The translations under genes and the position numbers were made by a program. The notes beneath the pieces were generated by a model. That model saw nothing but the letters and a program-made list of their open reading frames with translations. It did no database searches and was not told where the DNA came from. From Streptomyces venezuelae (GTDB lineage: Bacteria; Actinomycetota; Actinomycetes; Streptomycetales; Streptomycetaceae), in contig NZ_CP029193.1 in assembly GCF_008642355.1 (NCBI RefSeq), forward strand, positions 6,906,001 through 6,970,000: 64,000 nt of DNA. The letters are read 5' to 3'. This document shows, one piece after another, positions 58,943 through 64,000 of the stretch; within the stretch, counting starts at the first letter, position 1, and each line of letters begins with the position of its first letter.

Positions 58943-60210
58943 ACGTCACCCGCCTTCGGGGCGCCGCGCAGCACTGGTACCGCCGCCCCCAGCGCCGCCA
59001 CGACCAGCGCGCCGAACACCACGGCGGTGCCGGGGTAGCCCGCGAGGCCGAGGCCCGCGCCGCCGAGCGCCGCGCCGGCGAACACGCCGAGGCTCTGGCC
59101 CGCCGCGTTGAGGCTCAGCGCCGAGCCGCGCAGCGTCGTCCCGCAGCGCCGCACGATCAGGCTGACGACGCATGCGGCGACGACGGCGTGGCTCGCCGCG
59201 TGCAGCGCGGTCATCGCGAGGGCGAGCGGCAGCCAGTGCGTGAAGTAGAAGCCCACGACCGAGACGAGCGCGGCGACGAGTCCGGCGGCGAGCATGCGCT
59301 CCGTGCCGAAGCGCGGCTCGGCGGAGTTGGTGAGGCGGCCGGTGAGCAGGTTGCTGACGAAGAACGACGCACCGCTCAGCGTCCACACGAACGCGAAGAG
59401 CCCGGCGTCGAGGTCGAACCGCTCCTCGTAGAAGGCCGCGAGGTACGACAGGTAGCCCATGAACACCGCGGTGCGCAGGAACCCGATCAGGAGCACCGGC
59501 ACCGCGCCGCGCACGGCGGCCAGCGCCTTGAACGAGGCGAGGTAACCCAGGCGCGGGCCGTGCGCGACGGCCTCGCCGTCCGGGTCCGCGCGCCGCCTGC
59601 GCGCCACGAAGACAGCGGCGAGCAGCAGCGACACCACGGTCACCCCGAGCAGGTCGCCCTGCCAGCCCCAGAACAGGGCGGGCAGCGCGATGACCGGCGC
59701 GGCGAGCATGGCGGTCATGGACGTGGTGGCCGTGACGAGGGTCGCGGCGCGCCCGGCCGCCTTGCCGGTGCCGAAGCGGTCGGCGGCCGCGGCGGTGAGC
59801 GCCGGGTTCAGGACGGCCGTACTCGCGCCGACGAGCAGGCAGAACGCGGCGAGCAGGAGGAAGTCCCCGCTCGCGCCGAGCGCGGCCGACGCGCCGAGGG
59901 CGACGAGCGCGCCCGCGGCCGCCCACTCCTTGGGCACGCGGTCGATGACCGGGGCGAGCGCGGTGCCGACCAGCAGGGCGGCGAGCCCGCCGAGTCCGCG
60001 CAGGCCGCCCATCGCCGCGACGCTGCTGCCCGCCTCGTCGGCGATGGGCACGAGGTATGTGCTGAAGACGGTGAAGGGCAGCAGGCCGACGGCCGAGGCG
60101 AGCAGGACGGGCCAGAGCGTGCGCGCCATGCGCAGGTCGCCCGGCAGCACGTCCTCGTCACCGTCTCTGCCGCCGTCTTCCACGTGATTCCTGGTGGCGT
60201 CGACGCTCAC
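58939..60210 (-). CDS. MFS transporter, probable metallophore exporter
   Basis: 423 residues from GTG 60210, overlapping the DUF364 stop (GTGA). A 12-helix MFS protein after a ~28-residue acidic leader (NHVEDGGRDGDEDVLPGDLRM). Segments: LLASAVGLLPFTVFSTYLVPIADEAGS, LAALLVGTALAPVIDRVPKEWAAAGAL, FLLLAAFCLLVGASTAVLNPALTAAAADRFGTGKAAGRA, VVSLIVRRCGTTLRGSALSLNAAGQSLGVFAGAALG. It has no closely assignable substrate motif. Placed between biosynthetic-type genes and a chelate importer, it is likely to export the metallophore made by this cassette (inference). Confidence 0.8.
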   Translation of the reverse strand: MSVDATRNHVEDGGRDGDEDVLPGDLRMARTLWPVLLASAVGLLPFTVFSTYLVPIADEAGSSVAAMGGLRGLGGLAALLVGTALAPVIDRVPKEWAAAGALVALGASAALGASGDFLLLAAFCLLVGASTAVLNPALTAAAADRFGTGKAAGRAATLVTATTSMTAMLAAPVIALPALFWGWQGDLLGVTVVSLLLAAVFVARRRRADPDGEAVAHGPRLGYLASFKALAAVRGAVPVLLIGFLRTAVFMGYLSYLAAFYEERFDLDAGLFAFVWTLSGASFFVSNLLTGRLTNSAEPRFGTERMLAAGLVAALVSVVGFYFTHWLPLALAMTALHAASHAVVAACVVSLIVRRCGTTLRGSALSLNAAGQSLGVFAGAALGGAGLGLAGYPGTAVVFGALVVAALGAAVPVLRGAPKAGDV

Positions 60211-61046
60211 GCGGCCGCTCCGTCCGGGGCGAGGGCGGCGCGGTAGCGGTACATGGGGGTGGCGTCCGCGCTGAACTGGGAGAACGTGAACGGTTCGGCG
60301 TTCAGGGCGGTGACGCCGGCGCCCAGGAAGGCGCGGGCGACGGCGCTGCCGCTCTGCGCGTACACGATGAGCGGCACGCCGTGTTCGACGCAGTGCCGCA
60401 GAATCAGGTCGAACGTGCCGTTGCTGAGGGTCATGCCGGTGGCGACCACGGCGTCGGCCCGCGCGAGCACCTCGGTCATGTCGTCGGAGACGGGGTCGCC
60501 CCAGGCCGTGGTGCGCAGGTTCAGGTCGCAGGGCAGGCAGACGCCGCCCCGCTCGCGTATCGCCGCGACGAGCGGGTTGACCACGCCGATGAGGGCGACG
60601 CGCGCGCCGGGCCCGATGTCGAGGAGTCCGGCGATGGCGGCGTCGCGGGCCTCGGCGCGCTCCTCGGGCGTGCCGGTGGGGAGCATGACGCGCTCGGCGT
60701 CGTCGGCGTCGCGGTGCGGGCGCACCCGGGCGAGGTAGGCGTCGAGCGCGGCGGTCCGCACGGGCGCGGCCTCGTCGCGCAGGAGCTTGTCGAGGGAATG
60801 GCCCGAGGCGTTCTCGCAGAAGCCCGGGGAGAGTTCGCCCGCTTCGAAGGAGCAGGCGCCGAAGGAGTCGCCGACGCGGAGCAGCAGGTAGTGGTTGTGG
60901 TACGTGACGTCGCCGCCGGCGAGCCGCGTCGTGTTGTAGAGCCAGAACGCGCTGGTGACGGTCAGGTCGGCCGGGTCGGGGCCGTGGGCGCCCGCGAGGA
61001 CGGCGTCGGTGAGCTCGGCGACGGTCTGGGGTGGGGTGTGCGGCAT
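60207..61046 (-). CDS. DUF364 protein (enolase-N/Rossmann-like, putative heavy-metal chelation)
   Basis: 279 residues from ATG 61046 (CAGGGA upstream), overlapping the MFS start by GTGA. The N-terminal half has TSAFWLYNTTRLAGGDVTYHNHYLLLRVGDSFGACSFEAGELSP and the C-terminal Rossmann-like half has GARVALIGVVNPLVAAIRERGGVCLPCDLNLRTTAWGDPVSDD, ADAVVATGMTLSNGTFDLILRHCVEHGVPLIVYAQSGSAVARAFLGAGVTALNAEPFTFSQF. This is the Pfam DUF364 (PF04016) pattern; a structure of one member was interpreted as a possible heavy-metal chelation protein. Its exact role is unknown. It lies 29 bp after the PLP-enzyme gene. Confidence 0.78.
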   Translation of the reverse strand: MPHTPPQTVAELTDAVLAGAHGPDPADLTVTSAFWLYNTTRLAGGDVTYHNHYLLLRVGDSFGACSFEAGELSPGFCENASGHSLDKLLRDEAAPVRTAALDAYLARVRPHRDADDAERVMLPTGTPEERAEARDAAIAGLLDIGPGARVALIGVVNPLVAAIRERGGVCLPCDLNLRTTAWGDPVSDDMTEVLARADAVVATGMTLSNGTFDLILRHCVEHGVPLIVYAQSGSAVARAFLGAGVTALNAEPFTFSQFSADATPMYRYRAALAPDGAAA

Positions 61047-61075
61047 GTGTGGTCCCTGGAGGGTTCGGTGGTGGT

Positions 61076-62071
61076 TCAGGAGGGGGTGGCGGCGGGCCAG
61101 GCAGTCGTGGACCAGGGGTGCTTGAGCTCGTCGAGCGAGGTGATCTCGTGCGGCTTCAACGTGTCGATGTCCAGGGCCTGTTCGTGGTGGGCGTAGGCGC
61201 TTTCCACGTAGCGGTGGCCGGTGTCGGCCGCGATGAAGACGTACGTGCGCGTGTCGTCCCTGCGCCGTTCCCACAGGGCGGTGAGGTAGGCGGCACCGGC
61301 CGAGAGCCCGGCGAAGATGCCGCTGGTGCGCAGCAGGGAGACGGCGCCCGACACGGCGCTGTCGAAGTTCACCCAGTGCACGCGGTCGTACAGCTCGTGC
61401 CGGACGTTGCGGAACTCGATGGCGCTGCCGATCCCCGCGATGATCATGTCGGGGTCCGCGACGTGCTCGGAGCCGAAGGTGACGCTGCCGAAGGGCTGCA
61501 CGCCGACGAGCGACACGTCACGACCGGCCTCGCGCAGGTACGTGGCGAGGGCTCCGGTGGAGGCGCCCGAGCCCACCCCGCCGACCAGCGCGAGCGGTCC
61601 GGCGGGGAGGTCCTTGTCCAGCTCGGCGGCGACGTCCTGGTAGCCGAGGTAGTGGATGTCGTCGTGGTACTGCCGCATCCAGTGGTACGAGGGGTTGTCC
61701 GCCAGGATCTCGGCGATGCGCCGCACCCTCAACTCCTGGTCCAGGCGCAGGTTCCGGGAGGGCGCGACCTGCTCCAGCGTGGCGCCGAGTATCTCCAGCT
61801 GCACGCGCGTCGACCGGTCGACGGTGGTGGAGCCGACGATGTGGCACTTCATGCCGTACCGGTGGCAGGCGAGCGCGAGGGCCTGCGCGTAGATGCCGCT
61901 GGAGCTGTCGACGAGGGTGTCGCCGGGGCGGACGGTGCCCGAGTCGAGCAGGTGCCGTACGGCGCCGAGGGCCGAGTAGATCTTCATGGTCTCGAAGCGG
62001 AGGCAGGCCAGATCCGGTGCGAGGGATATGAGGTCGGGTTTCTTCACCGCTTCGGCGATGTGTGCGTGCAT
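61076..62071 (-). CDS. PLP-dependent cysteine-synthase-fold enzyme, probable beta-replacement enzyme for a metallophore
   Basis: 331 residues, ATG 62071. A fold-type II PLP enzyme related to cysteine synthase/SbnA. The Schiff-base Lys is probably K30 in CLRFETMKIYSALG, replacing the usual N-P-[TG]-G-S-x-K-x-R. The substrate loop TSGNTG is changed to DSSSGIYAQ (about 55-63), and the phosphate loop is GGVGSGASTGALA. These changes imply a substrate other than O-acetylserine. By analogy with SbnA, which uses O-phosphoserine, it could couple the kinase-made O-phospho-amino acid to an amine. It is the first gene of the operon with the Zur-like box 93 bp upstream. Confidence 0.8.
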   Translation of the reverse strand: MHAHIAEAVKKPDLISLAPDLACLRFETMKIYSALGAVRHLLDSGTVRPGDTLVDSSSGIYAQALALACHRYGMKCHIVGSTTVDRSTRVQLEILGATLEQVAPSRNLRLDQELRVRRIAEILADNPSYHWMRQYHDDIHYLGYQDVAAELDKDLPAGPLALVGGVGSGASTGALATYLREAGRDVSLVGVQPFGSVTFGSEHVADPDMIIAGIGSAIEFRNVRHELYDRVHWVNFDSAVSGAVSLLRTSGIFAGLSAGAAYLTALWERRRDDTRTYVFIAADTGHRYVESAYAHHEQALDIDTLKPHEITSLDELKHPWSTTAWPAATPS

Positions 62072-62163
62072 GACGGAGATCCCCCCGTAGGGACGTAGGG
62101 CGGAGAGGGCAGGCAGGCTCCGGGGCGGGGAGGCCCCGGGAACGCCGAGAGCATCACACTAGA

Positions 62164-62178
62164 TGAAAATGATTGTCA
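62164..62178. promoter_or_regulatory. Zur/Fur-type 7-1-7 operator, divergent
   Basis: TGAAAATGATTGTCA: 7-1-7 inverted repeat (TGAAAAT / ATTGTCA, one mismatch) close to the Streptomyces Zur consensus TGAAAATGATTTTCA. It lies between the PLP-enzyme operon (start 62071, minus) and the kinase-regulator operon (62253, plus) and could repress both. The surrounding DNA is GC rich, so the AT-rich box stands out. The Streptomyces iron box (TTAGGTTAGGCTAACCTAA, DmdR1) is different. Confidence 0.8.
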
Positions 62179-62252
62179 AGAGCGGGTAAGTTCGGCACAC
62201 TGGTCCGCGCGGAGCGCCGTGCCGTGCGCGCCGCCATGTCGAGAGGAGACGC

Positions 62253-63251
62253 GTGAAGCTGTTCCAGGAGGCCGCGACCCGGTCCCGCCCGCCCCGCCGG
62301 GGCGCACCCGCGACCGGGGTCGGCACCGCCTTCGGCACCTTCGGCGAGCTGCTCCAGGGAGCGCTGCCCGAGGAGGGCGGGGACTTCCTCGTGACGCTGC
62401 CCGTCGCCCGCTGGACGATGGCCACGTTCCGGCGGGGGTCCGCGTCGGGGGAGATCGAGGTCCGGCCCGCGCACAAGACGAAGGCGCTGCAACTCGCGCG
62501 CATGATCGCCGACTTGGCACCGGCGACAGCGGCCGGGTGCCGTCCCGGCGGCGTGCTCACCCTCAGCAGCGTCATCCCGGAGGGCAAGGGTCTCGCCAGC
62601 TCCTCCGCCGACCTCGTCGCCACGGCGCGCGCGGTCGGCCGGGCCCTCCGAGTGCCCATGCCGCCTGCCGGGATCGAGCGCCTCCTGGCCCGCATCGAAC
62701 CCACCGACGGCGTCCTGTACCCCGCGATCGTCGCCTACCACCACCGCAGCGTCAGGCTCCGCGCCGTCCTCGGTTCGCTGCCCGCCATGGCGGTCGTCGG
62801 CATCGACGAGGGCGGGTCGGTGGACACGGTGGACTTCAACCGCATCCCCAAACCGTTCACGACCGCCGACCGGCACGCCTACGCCGGACTGCTCGAACGG
62901 CTCACCGTCGCCGTGCGCGCCCACGACCTGCCGGAGGTGGGGCGCGTCGCCACGCGCAGCGCCCTGATGAACCAGACACTGCGCCACAAGGCGTCGCTGG
63001 AGCCGATGCTGGACATCTGCCGCGAGGTCGGCGGCCTCGGCGTGGCGGTCGGGCACAGCGGTACGACGTCGGGGATCCTGCTCGACGCCACGGACCCCGC
63101 GTACACGCGTCGCGTGACGGCGGCGGCGCAGGCGTGCGAGGAGCTGGCGGGCGGAGCGGGCGGGGTCTCGGTCTACCGGACGCTGAGCTTCGGCACGGTG
63201 CCGACGCGCCCCGCCCTTCCCGTGCCGTCCGCTCTGGAGCGGGTCCCGTGA
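62253..63251 (+). CDS. PduX-like GHMP kinase (amino-acid kinase of the metallophore cassette)
   Basis: 332 residues from GTG 62253 with GAGAGGAG upstream. GHMP motifs: GTAFGTFGELLQGALPE (about 24-40), ATP-binding motif PEGKGLASSSADL (about 109-121) and the C-terminal GLGVAVGHSGTTSGILLD (motif 3). The PEGKG-ASSSADL pattern and the sequence as a whole resemble PduX, the L-threonine kinase of cobalamin salvage. No cob genes are nearby. In the divergent arm of a Zur-type box, opposite a PLP enzyme, it more likely makes O-phospho-L-threonine or -serine as an activated substrate. The stop overlaps the regulator start (GTGA). Confidence 0.8.
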   Translation: MKLFQEAATRSRPPRRGAPATGVGTAFGTFGELLQGALPEEGGDFLVTLPVARWTMATFRRGSASGEIEVRPAHKTKALQLARMIADLAPATAAGCRPGGVLTLSSVIPEGKGLASSSADLVATARAVGRALRVPMPPAGIERLLARIEPTDGVLYPAIVAYHHRSVRLRAVLGSLPAMAVVGIDEGGSVDTVDFNRIPKPFTTADRHAYAGLLERLTVAVRAHDLPEVGRVATRSALMNQTLRHKASLEPMLDICREVGGLGVAVGHSGTTSGILLDATDPAYTRRVTAAAQACEELAGGAGGVSVYRTLSFGTVPTRPALPVPSALERVP

Positions 63252-63721
63252 CCGCGAGCGGGGCGGAGGGAATGCGCAGAACCCGGCAGCGGGCCGCCGT
63301 GCTCGAAATCCTCGGCGGCTGCAGCGAGTTCGTCTCCGCGCAGGAACTGCACGCCCTGCTCGCCGGGTCCGGCCGGGCGGTCGGTCTCACCACCGTCTAC
63401 CGCGCGCTGCGCGAACTGCACCGGGGCGGTCTCGTCGACGTCGTGCGCGACGAGACCGGCGAACGGCTCTACCTGCGGCGGCCCACCGACGAGCACCGCC
63501 ACTACCTCATCTGCCGCGACTGCGGCCGGAGCCGCGCGGTGGACGCCGGGGCCGTCGAGGTGTGGGCGGACCGGCTCGCGGAGACGACGGGCTTCGCCGA
63601 GCTGGAGCACACCCTCGAACTCAGCGGGGTCTGCGGGCCCTGCCGCTCCGCTCAACTGTGCACGCCGAGACCGGACATGCCCGGCGCGAGCTCGGGGCGC
63701 AGCACGAGGTCACCGTCGTAG
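63248..63721 (+). CDS. Fur/Zur-family metalloregulator
   Basis: 157 residues from GTG 63248, overlapping the kinase stop; an ATG at 63272 is in frame but only a few nt after GGAGG. HTH: RRTRQRAAVLEILGGCSEFVSAQELHALLAGSGRAVGLTTVYRALRELHRGGLVDVV (about 10-66). Metal sites: DEHRHYLICRDCG (about 81-93; H83, H85, C89, C92) and C129/C132 in SGVCGPC. The 'HYLICRDCG' to 'AVEVWADRLA' pattern is close to actinobacterial Zur. The coding region ends inside the convergent quinone reductase gene. It is probably the sensor for the TGAAAAT box; a paralog of the main Zur is likely elsewhere. Confidence 0.88.
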   Translation: MTASGAEGMRRTRQRAAVLEILGGCSEFVSAQELHALLAGSGRAVGLTTVYRALRELHRGGLVDVVRDETGERLYLRRPTDEHRHYLICRDCGRSRAVDAGAVEVWADRLAETTGFAELEHTLELSGVCGPCRSAQLCTPRPDMPGASSGRSTRSPS

Positions 63722-64000
63722 GCCCCGCCGTTCTCCTCGTGGAAGGGCAGCGGCTCCGTGCGGGGGAGGGCGCGCAGCCGCTCGCGCAGCCGCGCCGCGC
63801 TGTCGGCGTATCCGGCGTCGGTGAGCCGGTCGGCCCCGTACACGACGAACGGCGGCAGCGCGGCCATCCCCGTGTACCAGAACGTGCCGTGCAGCAGAGG
63901 GAAGAGCACCTGGTCCAGCTGGCCGTGGATCCCGCGCGGCCCGAAGCCGGACGCGCGGGCGCCGACCGACGTGACGACGAGGGCGCGCTTGCCCGCGAGG
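63652..64000 (-). CDS. NAD(P)H:quinone oxidoreductase (flavodoxin_2 family), C-terminal part
   Basis: The C-terminal 115 codons of a minus-strand gene that enters from the right edge. From the edge inwards it reads LAGKRALVVTSVGARASGFGPRGIHGQLDQVLFPLLHGTFWYTGMAALPPFVVYGADRL; 'LVVTSVGA' and 'HGTFWYTGM..L.PFVVYGADR' are hallmarks of the MdaB/NQO1-like FMN or FAD quinone reductases. The N-terminal flavin-binding part is outside the window. Its 3' end overlaps the 3' end of the Fur/Zur gene by 70 bp on opposite strands. Confidence 0.8.
   Translation of the reverse strand, partial: LAGKRALVVTSVGARASGFGPRGIHGQLDQVLFPLLHGTFWYTGMAALPPFVVYGADRLTDAGYADSAARLRERLRALPRTEPLPFHEENGGAYDGDLVLRPELAPGMSGLGVHS

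Noticed and set aside
1..64000. CRISPR arrays, insertion sequences, tRNA/rRNA genes, prophage
   Set aside because: Looked for repeated spacers, transposase motifs, terminal repeats and cloverleaf sequences; none seen.

Overview
The window is high-GC (roughly 70% or more by eye) actinobacterial chromosome, almost certainly Streptomyces. The signs are heavy use of GTG starts, many ATGA/GTGA stop-start overlaps, a crotonyl-CoA carboxylase/reductase (ethylmalonyl-CoA pathway) cluster, ANTAR proteins, a SpoIIE-type phosphatase, many secreted polysaccharide hydrolases, and operator motifs known from Streptomyces (CebR, DasR, Zur, actinobacterial LexA). I saw no rRNA, tRNA, CRISPR array, insertion sequence or prophage.

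Layout. (1) 1-7586: ethylmalonyl-CoA pathway genes on the minus strand (ccr, ecm, mcl and the first codons of a MaoC-type hydratase), a TetR regulator and a tandem-domain 3-hydroxyacyl-CoA dehydrogenase. A 15-bp-stem bidirectional terminator separates ccr from the TetR gene. (2) 7938-26626: accessory housekeeping and signalling genes. These include a HEAT-repeat protein, a secreted tripeptidyl-aminopeptidase-type hydrolase coupled to a RidA protein, an Rv2578c-type radical SAM protein under an apparent SOS box, an ArsB/SLC13-like permease, an MFS exporter with a three-repeat beta-sandwich tail, a PAS-GAF-PP2C-HATPase regulator, an ArsR-VOC pair with a palindromic operator, a nucleotidyltransferase/BON-like/metallophosphoesterase operon and two ANTAR proteins. 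(3) 26700-36359: polymer degradation. A secreted protein with a Cys-rich C-terminus reminiscent of halocin C8 precursors lies divergent from GH5-GH6 cellulases, with a perfect CebR box between them. A LacI regulator, a CBM-FnIII-GH18 chitinase with a DasR-type site in its promoter, a promoter plus N-terminal remnant of a GH3 glycosidase, an ECF sigma factor with a membrane partner, and a PL3 pectate lyase follow. (4) 36412-41959: an SBP/two-permease/ATPase NitT-TauT-type ABC importer with an Amidohydro_2 enzyme, divergent from a LacI repressor. (5) 42122-55985: an arabinan/pentose module. It contains secreted GH51 and GH43 arabinofuranosidases, a Tat-exported aldose epimerase, a ChvE-GguAB-type sugar ABC importer, a TIM-barrel protein, a zinc sugar dehydrogenase, an enolase-superfamily sugar-acid dehydratase, an SMP-30 lactonase and an IclR regulator. 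A 16-bp palindrome (GTYCGAWATWTCGRAC) recurs at the promoters of these units. (6) 56002-63721: a metal acquisition cassette controlled by a Fur/Zur-type box, described below. A flavodoxin-fold quinone reductase gene is cut by the right edge.

The most interesting unit is 56002-63721. One minus-strand operon encodes a diverged cysteine-synthase-fold PLP enzyme, a DUF364 protein, an MFS exporter and a complete FecBCD-type importer. Divergently, a PduX-like GHMP kinase overlaps a Fur/Zur-family regulator. A single 7-1-7 box (62164-62178) lies between the two arms. Streptomyces iron uptake is normally controlled by DtxR-type repressors with a different box, so the parts list reads as a compact, NRPS-free metallophore (probably zincophore) circuit: amino-acid phosphorylation, PLP-dependent beta-replacement, export, re-import, and a dedicated Zur-like sensor. 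The product and metal are inference.

Support is direct for ORFs, motifs, overlaps and palindromes. Family assignments come from recognised motifs without database search. Start codons were adjusted by ribosome-binding sites, and the choice is stated where it matters.
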